A stretch of DNA of 64,000 bases from Polytrichum commune (GCA_950295325.1 OX485807.1:38222440-38286439); one strand, 5' to 3'; numbered from the stretch's first letter, positions 46,557 through 58,510 are shown. The notes: a model not told the origin generated them from the sequence alone. Numbers and translations: made by a program.

Positions 46557-47265
46557 ACCTCTAGTGGAGCAGGAAGAGAAAATTGTGCAGCTTGAGATCT
46601 TTTGGACCTGCCCAATTTATATGCTGATCCTAGGCCAGGGATAAACCACCATGTTGGGACATTGATAATTGGTGTGTCAACATCAAGATGCTTATGATGG
46701 GCACTTGCTTCGTTGCCTGTTCATATGTGTACTGTAACATTCCTACATAGATATTCACCCATTATTTAGAGATTTTTTCTTGAAGTGCGCATATATCTCG
46801 TGTGCTATTTATGGTGAACTCTCTGGATCCATTCATAGAGATCGAACTCTTATCTACAAGAGCCTCAATTTCATCCTGCAGTGGTCGCTTTTCTTCATTT
46901 GGCTTCTCTTTGCAGAGATTTGTGAAGACCTATGCGACAATTGTTGTTGTGTCGCCGAGGCCCAGACCAGGGATTCTCAAGCCCCTCTTGGTGTTAAAAG
47001 TGACTGCATTACCTATTAAAGGTAGGCTCCTACTCATCAATTTCACTGTCACTTGACCAGGATAAATCCAATATTTGTATTGAGGTCATTATATATGTTG
47101 GTAATACCTTAAACTGGACTCTTCTATATAAGAGTTACCCCACATGATTTCATCCAAAGAATCCACCCAAAGAGTGGGCAGATTTTTGAAACAGGATGGG
47201 GCCCTTGTTTCAAAGTGAGGTCTGTCTTGATTAGCTTACAAAAGCTTTTCAACAAGCTATCAAGT
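46557..47265 (+). other. 3' UTR and flank of the kinesin gene
   Basis: Stop at 46554-46556. Non-coding after that; no clear AATAAA in the first 200 bp, so the poly(A) site is not assigned. Confidence 0.4.
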
Positions 47266-47494
47266 CAGTGTCTGCGGAGATTTTCGGGCATGATCAGTTG
47301 AGATCCTAATGTTTCTCAAGTCCAACTGATTACATGTTAGTTACATGTTAGGCCTTTCTTAGTTAATTAGAGGCATATTCTACAAATTCCTCTAAAATGA
47401 TCAGTAATTTTCCTGACGTCTTCAAGTTCGACCAGCTACTTCTCGAACCCAGCCAGTTCATCTGAAACTAGTGGTCGGTTCTCCCTGTTCATTG
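47266..47494 (+). mobile_element. hAT-like MITE family D, copy 1
   Basis: Starts CAGTGTCTGCGGAGA, ends GGTTCTCCCTGTTCATTG. Flanks TATCAAGT and TATGAAGT (7 of 8). Inside matches 50077-50309 with the AACCGGTT cores partly decayed (CAACTGATTACATG). Confidence 0.7.
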
Positions 47495-48251
47495 TATGAA
47501 GTTCCTCTCAAAGTTTGGAATTCTCTGATGTTCATATTGTGCTTGAATCTTATTCGAGTGGAGCAAACGGCGCATCGTTTTTGTATAGGTCCTCGAGCGC
47601 TATCTAATGCGTTTGAACACTCTGAGCCATAAATGTTGCGAATCTTCTGGTGTTTGTGTTGTGCTCAAATCTTGCTTCAATTAATGCAAAATGAGGAACA
47701 GATTCGAGCACAACATGAACACCGTGAACAATTGAATAGCCAGAACAATCACATGCAATTCAAAACACTTTTGGAGGGTCCAAGTAGGGAAATAAAATGC
47801 GTGTGGAGTTGCTCTTCTTGGTCATACTTCCGAGCTCCGCCTTGATCTTCTGGATAAGAGATCACTTTTTCTTTGTTCCATCTTGGCAGTTCACTTTTGT
47901 TGAGGTTTCCACTAGGAACAGAAAGGTATTGAAACCTTTAATTACTTCATCGGTATGTGCAGATTGTTCATGAAACCTCAAAGTCCTCTTCTGCACATAT
48001 TTTGGCATATTTTGGAAGCAATGCAAATCTTATGGGAAGAGTTTCCAAAGAATTCCCAGGAGATGCAAGAAATAAAGCAGATAATTGGCATTCAATAAAT
48101 TGATTAAGCATTTTGATGGGTGATGCTTAAGGATGTTATGGCCTCTTGAACGCAATCACAGCATTCTCAAGGATGTGTAAGGATGCTCTCTTAATATTCT
48201 AGTTCAAAAAATAAGTTTCCAACAAAGAAGTACATGCATTAAGACCGAGCA
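47495..48251. other. Gene-free spacer
   Basis: No coding pattern; the small frame at 47633-47845 has no recognisable family. Confidence 0.35.
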
Positions 48252-48623
48252 TAAGATATGAGGGTCTTTTTCGTTTACTTTTTCTTCTTCTCCATCTTCT
48301 GTTGGCTAGATTTATGTCTACAAATTTGCGTCGCATTAGCAAATCCATGATGAAACATTGACAAAAACCAGATCAAAAATCGGACCTCCCCTTACTTTAG
48401 TTATGGTTCTCGGAAGCGCATGTTTGTTGATTCCTTAATTAAATACATAAGTTCACCCCAATTGTGTTCAACATATAGTGTGGAGTAGTTAATAAAATTT
48501 GACAACGTAGTCCAATCTCTTTTGAACATGTGCCTTTATGGTGTTTGATCCTCACTCGACCATGTTACCAATCAAATATAGGTGTCTGATTAAGAAAATA
48601 ACTGAATAACACACTCATACCCT
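48252..48623 (+). mobile_element. MITE family F, copy 8
   Basis: TAAGATATGAGGGTCTTTTTC start; TTTGCGTCGCATTAGCAAATC, GGACCTCCCCTTACTTTAG, GCGCATGTTTGTTGATTCC and TAGTCCAATCTCTTTTGAAC inside; AATAACACACTCATACCC at the end. Confidence 0.6.
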
Positions 48624-48803
48624 AGTCAAGTGGCATGCTCCCATTTGTTGATACCTCATGGTTGCCAATCTTTGGACGCAAAAGCCTTCTTCCACCTCCC
48701 AAGATTCAAGTGAGGTGAGGCATCCCCTATGGAACTATTCTTATTAGGTCATCCGGATCACCTGAGAATTATCACATGGACACCTAAATAGGTTCCTTAT
48801 TAA

Positions 48804-49570
48804 GGGCCGTTTTACACCTAGAGGCCGGGCCAATTTCCCTTGAGGCTGATTGCATGAAATTTTAGCCCCTTCTGGGTTGGAGGCCGGCCTCAACTACACA
48901 TTATAATAAGATTATAATGGGGGTCAATTTTCCTATATGTAAAGGCCTTAGGGCCAAGAAGCTAGGCCGATTCAATAAATCTAGCAGAATCCAACGGATC
49001 TAGCATAATTTAGCATAGAGCCGTTCAAATTTTCACATAATCCAATGGATATAGTTCGTTGAAAAAAACATTTTTAAATTTAAATTTATTTTGATTGAAA
49101 TGTGACATTGGCCCCAAGGCCAAGAATTGACCCTCCGTTTTGGGTGCACCCAATTCAACGAGCTCGGGCCGTGTCAGACCATGCATTTTTTGATAAAAAA
49201 ATTCATACCACCAAATCGGCCCGACCTCTAGATGTAAAAGGGTTGGGGCAGATTTCAGCCTTTTGACCAATCACAAGTGAGGATTTCAAGCCTCTAGCCA
49301 ATGATTGGGGAGAACCGGCAGCTAGTTACAGATGAACCGGTTGAGTTCGAGAAATAACCGGTTGAAGTTCGAGACTTTAGGAAAATTACCGATTAGTTTA
49401 GAGGAATTTATAGAATATACCCCAATTTAATAAAGGAAAACCGGAGGATACCAACATGTAACCGGTTAGTCTTGCAAATACTAGGATCTCAACCGATTAT
49501 GCCCATAAATCTCCCCGATCACTGCCTCTAACACAACGACTTGGCCCGGCCTCTAGGTGTAAAGTGGCCC
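48804..49570. mobile_element. Harbinger-like element family C (767 bp) with a nested hAT-like MITE
   Basis: Ends GGGCCGTTTTACACCTAGAG and CTCTAGGTGTAAAGTGGCCC are inverted, extended by GCCGGGCCAA and its complement. Target duplication TAA on both sides (48801-48803, 49571-49573). No transposase. The element at 49299-49524 lies inside it. Net length without the guest is about 533 bp. Confidence 0.85.
49299..49524 (-). mobile_element. hAT-like MITE family D, copy 2 (nested, inverted)
   Basis: Starts CAATGATTGGGGAGA and ends TCTCCCCGATCACTG. Flanks CCTCTAGC and CCTCTAAC (7 of 8). Contains AACCGGTT at several places. Its position inside family C orders the two insertions. Confidence 0.85.
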
Positions 49571-49573
49571 TAA

Positions 49574-50068
49574 GAATGTTAGGATTACTTCATTATTGCG
49601 ATAGAAGCGGATATTGATGTATCATGTGGGCACTTGTCCTGATGAAGTTTCTATCACAAGTGGAGCTTTTTAAGGTGTCTCATCTCTCCTTTTCCCCCTT
49701 TTATTTCTGGGTACTTTTAAGCGTGTCTCGTCAATCAAGCATCAAATGCGGTTCATCCCGGTTGACCAATTAGTTTAGTTAGTGTGGAGTGTGCGTTGGG
49801 GACTGCACAATGGTGCCGATTTTGGCCTTCCACCTACTCTCCGAGCCTTGGTCTGCCACGTGGCGTCTGTTGATTGGCTCCAACTCTGGGCTGCCACTAG
49901 GCACCGTGCCCATTGTCAGATCCAGTCATCACATTTGCACCATTTAATAATGCCCAGGACAGCATACTCTAACTTCACGTCACACTGGATAGCAGCTTCG
50001 CACAGTCATAAAGAATGCTTGGAAATGCCCGACCAACCCTTCCTTCTTTGTCTTTCTTCGTCCACAGG
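49574..50068. other. GC-richer segment with G-box and CCAAT-type motifs
   Basis: GCCACGTGGCG (G-box core) near 49857, followed by GATTGGCTCC (inverted CCAAT). Looks promoter-like but no supported gene follows; the open frame 49782-50108 has no family features and runs into the next MITE. Confidence 0.3.
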
Positions 50069-50076
50069 GTTTTGTT

Positions 50077-50309
50077 CAGTGATTGGGGAGATTTTAGGGC
50101 ATAAATAATCGGTTGAGATCCATGTGTTTGGAAGTCCAACCGGTTACATGTTAATGACATCCTCCGCTTTTCCTTCATTAAATTGGGGTATATTTTATAA
50201 ATTCCTCTAAAATGATCGGTAATTTTCCTGCAATCTTGAACTTCAACCGGTTATTCCTCAAACTTAACCGGTTCATTTGTAACTGACTGCCGGTTCTCGC
50301 CGATCATTG
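50077..50309 (+). mobile_element. hAT-like MITE family D, copy 3 (best-preserved)
   Basis: Starts CAGTGATTGGGGAGA, ends TCTCGCCGATCATTG. Perfect 8-bp target duplication GTTTTGTT (50069-50076 and 50310-50317), the hAT signature. Three AACCGGTT palindromes plus CGGTT half sites. Confidence 0.9.
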
Positions 50310-50317
50310 GTTTTGTT

Positions 50318-51190
50318 CAAAGCCAAATTAGGTTATTAGTTCACATGATTCCCTTGAATTTGAGTCCTAACTTTGTATCTAATACTCCTTTGGTACAATG
50401 AATCCACGGAAGTGCAAACTCGATTTCGTGATTTTACAAACCAATTTAGCAATAGGTTCTACCAATTTCATGGGAATCGTGAACCAAGTTCACGGTATAG
50501 ACAACTGATTTAATTTGAGATTTCAACCAAGCTCACTACATGTTGTGAACAATTTCATGATTTCAAACCTCTATTCATAATTTTACAAAATCAATTTTGT
50601 GAGCTATGTAACTTTATTTCAGAAAGAATGGTACATCGAGTATAAGATTCTCCTAATCGTTCCCCGATACTATGATTAACTAGATGCCACACAACCGGAC
50701 TCTGCACTTCAACACACATTTTGCGCTCTGCACATGTGGCCAACACTCTTCTCATAATCCAGTCCAAAACCACACAACACTCTCAAATCCACAAGATTGC
50801 GTACTTCAACTAGTTGGATTTGAGTTGCTTGCTTTGATGTACAATGTTCAAAGACTAGAGAAGAACTGACATTGCTTGCTTCCGGCTTTGAGTTACTGTA
50901 ATGAGAGACCAAAGAAAAATCGATGTCAAGGCTAGAGGCTTCTAGGTAGACACAGAACAAAGAGGAATTGATGAACAACGAGAAGGCAAAGAATACAAAA
51001 TGAGAAGGCGAGAAGTTGAGAGTACGAAAACCATAGAGTGCAAAAATATCTATGAAATTGATTGGGAGGATTCATGAAGTTGCTAGAGGTAAAGGCCCAT
51101 TATTTTGAAATTGAGGTTTGCCACATGACAAAAGTCGGTTTATGAGACTGGTGGAACATTTTAATAACATTGGTTGGAAGGTTCATGAAG
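50318..51190. other. Gene-free spacer
   Basis: AT-rich, no gene or repeat recognised. Confidence 0.4.
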
Positions 51191-51565
51191 TACACTAAAT
51201 ATGATATTCAGTGTCATATGGTACCTTATGTCACTAAGGTAACTTTTTGGATGCCACTTATTATGGATAAGTGAACAAATATTGTCATGGATGATAGATG
51301 AGTTCATCCATTGGCCAAAACCCTATCTTCTTTTGCCAGCAACTTGTGATGAGATATTGTCATGGTTGATTGAAATTTGGATGAAAATCACTTGGTAAGT
51401 AATGGTAATTGCAACACTATAATTCTATAATCCCCCCAAAATTTTACAAGGAATGACAAAGAATGTTGGGTTAACATTTAGTGTTGGTAACACTATACCA
51501 CAGTTCAGAATTAGTATTGAGCAAGACAATTAGAATTGGTGACACCAAATATCATTTTTAGTGTA
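51191..51565 (+). mobile_element. Mariner-like MITE, about 375 bp
   Basis: Left end TACACTAAATATGATATTCA and right end CCAAATATCATTTTTAGTGTA are inverted, with TA at both borders. Adjacent GGAAGGTTC and GAACCTTC are also inverted, so the true repeat may extend 15 bp further out. Homologous inverted copy at 32738-33126. Confidence 0.75.
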
Positions 51566-51814
51566 GCTTGGAACCTTCACAAAAATGAGTTTGCACTTAT
51601 TTGAAGTCTCGTTATTCAAGGAGTAAAGTGAAGTTCTTGGAGTAATAACATGGAGATCCAACATACGGGCATGTTACAATTGAGCAAGTTCATTCTTTTG
51701 GATTGTCACATCAAAATCAATGTTTTACATAACACTCTACAATGTTGATATTTGTTCACTGTGCTTTTCGAAAACGATTCACATATTATGTAAGGTATGA
51801 TCGCAATAAAGGAA

Positions 51815-52010
51815 TGTAAACATCGGTGGTCACTAACCATGACCACCGCTTTCTAAACTCTCTCATTGGTTAAGAAACGAGTGGCAGTCCCACTTCCTTT
51901 CACACAAGGTCACCCAATGTAAGAGTGAGCATATCAAAAAAATGAATGAGAAAGTGACATGATGGAATCCAACCTGTCCAAAAAAGGATAATGTATCATG
52001 GTCACCCGAA
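51815..52010 (+). repeat. Dispersed repeat family H, copy 1
   Basis: CACTAACCATGACCACC, TCATTGGTTAAGAAACGAGT, GGCAGTCCCACTT, TTCACACAAGGTC, AGTGAGCAT and GAATGAGAAAGTG.CATG blocks are shared in order with 58330-58510. Confidence 0.55.
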
Positions 52011-52348
52011 TTTTGCAACGAGAGAACCCAAAACAAAAACACATTATTTCAACAAAAAAAATGAAGTTGTCTTTGAACCGCCGACCATAACCACAAGAAA
52101 TCCGAATTCTAATTTTTTCTTTTTCTTTTTTTCTTTTCTCACGGCCCTAAGATTGTACGGTACCGATGTAGGGTACTTGTTAAACAAAAGGCTAACAAAG
52201 TGGTTCGTTATTTGCACTTAGTGCTCATTTGACAATTCTATGATGTATGGTACAAGCACCCAAACGCATGATCAAAGTACACAAGCCACATGGAGGACAT
52301 GAGCTCAGCTACCACCATCACTCCTCCTAACTGCAACCGATAGATAAA

Positions 52349-53093
52349 GGTAGAGGCTGCTTAAACCAACACTTCAAGCTATTGCACATACATATGGCTA
52401 CACGGTTGGTATAAAAATAAATAAATATATTCATATTAGCCTTTGTTCTAAACATAGGCATAAACAAACAAAGAAAGAAAAATTTAGCCTCAATTAGATG
52501 TTTGATGAATACTCAAAGTCAAAAGCACTAGCTTTCTTAAATGAATATATAGGCCCCGTGTATGATGACCTTGGATATGATGAGGATCCCCACCTTCATT
52601 GCCTAGAACCAACACAACATAATTGGGTACTAGACCCAAGCTAGATCAAAGACCAACTAGTAATGATGTGCAAAGCCACATGGTCACCTCCATGATCCCA
52701 CCTAGTTCGCTTGTAAAACCATCACCTTGCATCTTGGGTACCAACCCCCCTTGTGCTTTGTGGGCCTATTTTCGTGACTTTCTGAATAAAATGGTTATAA
52801 TCCCCCCCCCCCCAACCCTGGAGTGTATAGAATGGCTAGAATAGGCATTGACAAGCCACCCTAAACCCACCTTGAACCAATCCGAGATAGAGTGGAGCCC
52901 GATACCTACCCTACACGGAGGTAGTGAAGGTCGCTATGAGGTGGCGCCACTAATGACACCTAAAACCATCACTATGTAGGCCTGAACACTCCTACACCAT
53001 GGGGAACAGTTCAAGGTAGTAAAATGTTGGTGATTGGGAGGCGTTTACAGGTGTTGATTTTGAGTGGTGTGTTGATTTTAACACCCTCTACCT
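52349..53093 (+). mobile_element. TIR element family E, copy 3
   Basis: Ends AGGTAGAGGCTGCTTAAACC and TTTTAACACCCTCTACCT. The open frame at 52623-52844 recurs in the inverted copy because the copies are alike; I see no known domain in it. C12 run at 52802-52813. Confidence 0.75.
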
Positions 53094-54283
53094 TAGATAG
53101 ATAGATAGCACCGGCGTTGTTGATGTGATTAAGGTGTATGTATATGGGAAGAGGCTTTCAAATTGCAAAGTTGCCGAAGGCCGGGACAACAAGTGATAAC
53201 AAAATTGCCAGATAACTACAGCAGCTTGATGGCAACTGAGCCTCTCTTATTCTTAGTGACGAACGAATTTATGCGAGGCAAGTGGGCCTTATTTGGTCAC
53301 TTTTCTCGATGGGACATTGATGTGTTGAGTGGTGGTATACGGCAACGCTTGAAGTTAAGAACGGGTACCAAAAAGGTCATGAACGTGCGACAATGAGATT
53401 GGACTATGTGCTTGCAAATATGTTCACTATTCTACGTTGATGACACTTATACAACTCGAAGGGCCATTGCTCCTTTGATCACTTGAAGAGGAAGAGGAAT
53501 CTTTGCTTTGACCTCTTACGATTGTTGCACTAGCGGCAACTCCTATCCTAACATTTGAAAGGACGATCGTCTTTTAATAATACTTTTGTTGCATGGAGCA
53601 TTTGGTTTTAGTGTGGTCAACACTGTTCATCATCTAACTCACACTCATCGGCTTGCAATCATCGGGTGGCAATTAGGGGAGGGTGTCATATGGCTTCACA
53701 TGATACTTGGTGCTACATGACAAGCCATGAAGACCACTCTAGTCCAATGACAAACCAATTGTAATGCCTCGGTAGATCATATGCTAAGTGTAGTTGGATG
53801 AAATGAATCCCAACCTGATTCACCAACCTAAGTTCATCTGTGGATTTGGAAGTGTCATAATAGAATCACATACCTTAGTGAATCGTCTAAAACATGTGTT
53901 GTAATTTCCAACACTATGACAATCAAAAAGCCAAAGCACCACAAGCATACAAGTCATGGGCAATTGCCACGCTTCATTACAAAATTGACTTACATCATTG
54001 AAACCTCAACAAATCTACCACTCTGGTAGACTTGCATATATCATTCATTGACGCAAGATGATTGCCTAGGACTCATATGTTGGTAGTGATGGTTACTAAA
54101 ATTACATATGTAGGCATTACAAAATAGAAGGCCTTGATGAAAACATATCATAGTTAGGGGTTTCTAGGTTTTTCGTTCAACGAGATCCTCAAAAGTTCAA
54201 CACATTAAACTTTCTTACATAATAGGATTCTTACTTCTAACACCCATAGCTCGCATTTGAGCTTCATTATGTGTTACCTTCCC
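53094..54283. other. Gene-free stretch with a possible retroelement trace
   Basis: A broken frame near 53330-53490 reads ATMRLDYVLANMF, which loosely resembles LINE endonuclease ends. Not strong enough for a call. Confidence 0.3.
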
Positions 54284-54505
54284 CAATGAATGGAGAGAAC
54301 CAACCACTAGTTACAGATGAACCAATTGAGTTTGAGAAATAATTGGTTGAAGTTCAAGACTTCAGAGGAATTATTGATCGTTTTAGAGGAATCTATGGAA
54401 TATACCTCAAAATAATGAAGGAAAATCGAAAGATCACAACATGTAATTTGTTGGACTTGAAAACACTAGGTTTGACCAATCAAGCCTGAAAACCTCCTGG
54501 ACACT
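54284..54505 (-). mobile_element. hAT-like MITE family D, copy 4 (inverted, decayed)
   Basis: CAATGAATGGAGAGAACC start, GTTACAGATGAACCAATTG and GAGGAATCTATGGAATATAC inside as in copy 2. Most AACCGGTT cores have become AACCAATT-like. The right border is worn. Confidence 0.6.
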
Positions 54506-55155
54506 ATACCCTCCTAGATGTTGAAGATCCCGACGTCCAAACCTAATTACATCATGTGTGCATAACATTATTTAGCTATAATGAACCGTTCCATTATGGA
54601 ATTGACCAATCAAATTTGAGACTACTAGTTTATCAGGTTGGACCTACTTTTGACAAGCATCTTGGAGGTATAATCCTTGCATTTTACATGATAGATTCTT
54701 GGCCCCACCCAACCTAGTCATTTAGTTGGATAATGTTATGTGTGCATATGAAAACCATTGGCAATAATTTTGGTTGTCCTCAGCCAGGTGGCTTCTTGAA
54801 GTTGTGAGGTGTGATGTTAATGATAAAAGGATATTATAGAATAATGAATCGTTGTGTATGATATGTGTAAAAGATAAAAAGTGTCAAAGAGACCGGAGGG
54901 CTATGATCTCATACGATGATACTTTGGCCTTTAAATTGTTACTTTTGAGTTATTTTCTTGGGAAAAGCCCATGCAATCACATTCTCCAACCAAAAGGTGT
55001 GTTCGAGGTCCGAAGGTTCTTTCATGCAAAATAGATGTGCTTTCCGCAAGTCAAGGGCGTGTGATTGTCCCACATTCCTACCTTTCTATTTCTACTCAAC
55101 ACTCCTTTATCGAGCAAGTCTCAAAGTTGAATATCGTAACTTTAAGTGCAACACT
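54506..55155. other. Gene-free spacer
   Basis: Nothing recognised. Confidence 0.4.
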
Positions 55156-55158
55156 TCA

Positions 55159-55589
55159 GGGCCGGTTTAGGATTTAGACTACGGTGAAGAAGTGCATTGG
55201 TTGGTCGAGAATTTCAGCTCAAGACAAGGTTGTTTGAGGCTACGGTTTGTAAGGCGGATAAGATGGAAAAAACAATTTGAAAAAAAATATTAAAAAAAAA
55301 TATTAAAAAAAAATTCCTCAAGTTGGAGTTCTCTGGACGTCAAGTTTCTTCTCCAAGAGTTTGAGGTTGCCCAAGAAATGTGACCTCCAGAGAATTCCCC
55401 TAGCAAAAAGTGTTGCCATGTTGGCAACCATTTCATTTTCTCATCCATGCTTGAAGTTTTTCACTGGAGAAGTTTTGTTTATAGTGTAAACCCCGGTTGG
55501 TGAAGAACCCATTTCGTACCCAATCATATTGCTCCATTACCTTGAAATTCTTGACCAGTGCACTTCTTCACTGTAGTCTAAACTAGCCC
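55159..55589 (+). mobile_element. Harbinger-like MITE family B, copy 3
   Basis: Ends GGGCCGGTTTAGG...GACTACGGTGAAGAAG and CTTCTTCACTGTAGTCTAAA..GCCC are inverted. Target duplication TCA (55156-55158 and 55590-55592). A/T-rich triplicated AAATATTAAAAAAAA run near 55285. Confidence 0.8.
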
Positions 55590-55592
55590 TCA

Positions 55593-57391
55593 ATAAAATG
55601 TATAATTGAATGGAGGCCACATCAAAGTTGAAGAATCTTTGGTAATGTCCCACTTTGAATGCAATGTGGACTGCATCAAATGTTCATAACATTAATGTGA
55701 CAATAAACTTTACTTAATACATCAAGTCATATCAAGTGATCAATATCAACCTGGTAGGGTTCTAGTGGTCATGTTTTGAAATATTTATTTGTAGCCAATC
55801 AATGTAGGTCAAGGGCTAGGGGTTGAGCTCATGCCAAACCGCATGGACCCCACCCCAACCAACTATGACCCATCATGGGTTTAGGAGAAGGGTGAGGGGT
55901 GTCAAGGCCGGGGCCCATAATCTTGCACCTGCCAATTTTTTTTTATAAAAATGATGCTAATTAAAAATTGTTGCCCACCTTGCCCAACTTAAAAAAAGAA
56001 TTTCCCTTGCCTTGTTGAAGGCTGTTTGTCTAGAAATCCCATATTGAATGCACTTCACCTTCAAGGTCCAAAATCCAATATATCTATTCACTTCTCCTTA
56101 GTAAATAAGCCCTAGGGAGTTCACTGTTCAAGTACTGTATTTATACACGTGGGTGCACAAAAGGGGTATTATTTAAAACAAGCATGTACAAAATGTACGT
56201 ACAAGAGACATATTGCTATTAAGCAAGAAGTAGATATACATGAGGCTATAGAAAAATATATGTAAAGTACGCATTTACGCGTTTACGCGTTCAAGTCAGA
56301 CCTGGACCAAGAATCATGTGTTTTTTCATCCACTAAGTAACGACTTTATAACTAAAAATCCATGATTTGATATTATACATATAATAGGGCCATATTTTTG
56401 CATTTCCAAACATTTGTACACATGTTATATACAATTTTTGTATTTGTTTTTGGACCCTTGTGTACGTATGGAAATGTATTTTGAAGCAATGAGATTTGTA
56501 AGTATATTGCTTGATTTTAGCAAAAATAAAATGTATACAGGGGTATTTTAATAAGGGGCATGCACGCACGTGATGCTTGGTTTTAATGAATAGTGCACTC
56601 CCTGAGAAATAAGCGAGTGATTGGGATTTCATTTTTGAAGTGAAATTGTCAATAAAGCATCTGATTAACTCGGAAGTCAAAAAGATTACACAATCCTTGT
56701 TAGCATTTGAGGTTATAATTTAAGTGACTTACCATTTGAAAGGATCTTTTGTCATTCTATATATAAAAACTTATATTATCTTTCTATTTTTATTTTTTCA
56801 ATTTATAATAGTAGGTCATTGCCTTCTACGTTCACAAGTATTCATACATATTCAAACTAATTTAGTGTGATTAAATGTAACTGAGTGCGACTAAGTAAAA
56901 TAAATGAACCTAATTAAGCCTAATATAGCCTAATTAAATCAGAAATCATGCTTACCGAAGTAACTAATTAACTAACAAATTATTATGCCTAATTACTATG
57001 GTAAGCATCGTTATTCTACAAAGATTCAATTATGGTCGCTGTAGATTTTATTTTAGAGATGATATCACTATATTCGGTAATTGGAGACTTTTTCATGATT
57101 TTGTGACTACTTAAGGACATGGTTTTCAAATATAGAACAAGGAAAACACAAATATATATATTCAATGTGACTTAATAAACCGATTCGCATGGACGGCACT
57201 AACCAATTTGGCACAAATACATGTCATCATAATAAGAAATTGGATCAAATATTAAACTATTTGCATTTATTTCGAGACTTTCCAAAGTCTCTGATTAACG
57301 AATATAGTGATTAATGTGGATGATTTGGTTAATTAAGTATACACTAGAAGATCAAATTATGGTATGTGGTGTTACATGACAATAGGGTCTC
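55593..57391. other. Gene-free AT-rich stretch
   Basis: No coding or repeat structure supported. Confidence 0.4.
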
Positions 57392-57536
57392 AATTGTGAT
57401 TAGTGGAGGATAGGAATATAATGTGATAGGGAACTGGGATTTATTTGCACTCTCTTTCCATGAACTGGATGAATTAATGCGGTCCACGCAATTATTCATC
57501 CACATCATATACCTATCCTCCGCTAATTACACAATT
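57392..57536. repeat. Foldback with nested inner hairpin
   Basis: Outer arms about 57392-57427 and 57501-57536 (AGTGGAGGATAGGAATAT with ATACCTATCCTCCGCT). Inner arms 57467-57481 (GGATGAATTAATGCG) and 57487-57501 (CGCAATTATTCATCC). Probably a small MITE; no clear target duplication. Confidence 0.7.
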
Positions 57537-57604
57537 TAATGTATGGGATTTAGTGTATATGGTCCCACTATGCTAGTGAACTTTTCAAGAAATGGGTGCA
57601 AGTC

Positions 57605-57880
57605 TCATAACCACTTATGGCAACTAAATTTGATAAACTTCATATGAAGATAGAGGCTAACATCAACTTGATGGTACATTTGAAAGAAAGACTTAAGACT
57701 ACCTAGTAATACATTTTGTAATAGGGAAGGAAACTTGTCTCTAAGGGAGTTGTAGAGAGGACACTCCAACATAAAAATGTGCTTCATTTCAACTACATTG
57801 TCAGAGCACAAGTGGCATGATCTTTTATCGTTGGAGTCATTGAGCCTTCAACATCCCACAACCTATAAACTATATCATAT
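57605..57880 (-). mobile_element. LINE-like ORF2 C-terminal remnant with zinc knuckle
   Basis: Minus-strand frame reads CHLC........HIFMLEC (C-x2-C-x8-H-x5-C) followed by PLYNSLRDKFP and LGSLKSFF, the CP.Y...R pattern found after the knuckle in many non-LTR reverse transcriptases. Spacing differs from the two LINEs on the left, so it is another lineage. Only about 90 codons remain. Confidence 0.55.
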
Positions 57881-58329
57881 TTAGGAAAGTATATGAATAG
57901 ATCACTTAATATCAGGAACATCAATTCAAGCGTGGCTTTATTGGCAAAGTACATTACCAAGACCATCCATTAGGTTGCCTTTGCAAATAGGTTGCCTATC
58001 TACCCATGCAAATTGCCTTGGATCAAACTCATATCACAAAAACTTGTAAATTATTTTTTTGTTCATTATAAATAAATAAATGAATGTTATTGTGGTAATA
58101 AATATTCAACATAACATGGACTGTCAGGTATACATATTAGTGTGGGGCAACCTAATTGCACATATCAATGAACATTATGTACATCTTAGCCAATAATGTT
58201 TCCTCCCCTGTGATTATTACCATGGCTAAACCAAGGCATTTGTGCCACCAAGTGTAGGTGATTAATTATGTCATGCTAACACAACTTTTTTATTGTATAG
58301 TGATTGGCCTTCATGGTTGTTTTACACAC

Positions 58330-58510
58330 ATCATCAATAACCATGGCCACTGGTTTTTGAAATTTGTCACTGGTTGAGAAACTAGTGGCGGTCCCACTTG
58401 ATTTCACACACAAGGTCTCCAAAAGATAGAAGTGAGCATGGGTGAGCAAGTCAAATAAAGAATGAGAAAGTGGCATGGAGTCATTCATGTCCATACATGG
58501 ACAATGTTTT
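58330..58510 (+). repeat. Dispersed repeat family H, copy 2
   Basis: Same ordered blocks as 51815-52010 (AACCATGGCCACTGG, CACTGGTTGAGAAACTAGTG, GGTCCCACTTGATTTCACAC, GAATGAGAAAGTGGCATG). Confidence 0.55.

Noticed and set aside
47633-47845. 70-codon frame after the kinesin
   Set aside because: No domain, no splice partners.
53163-53500. Possible LINE endonuclease end (RLDYVLAN)
   Set aside because: Frame broken by stops soon after and the match is too short for a call.
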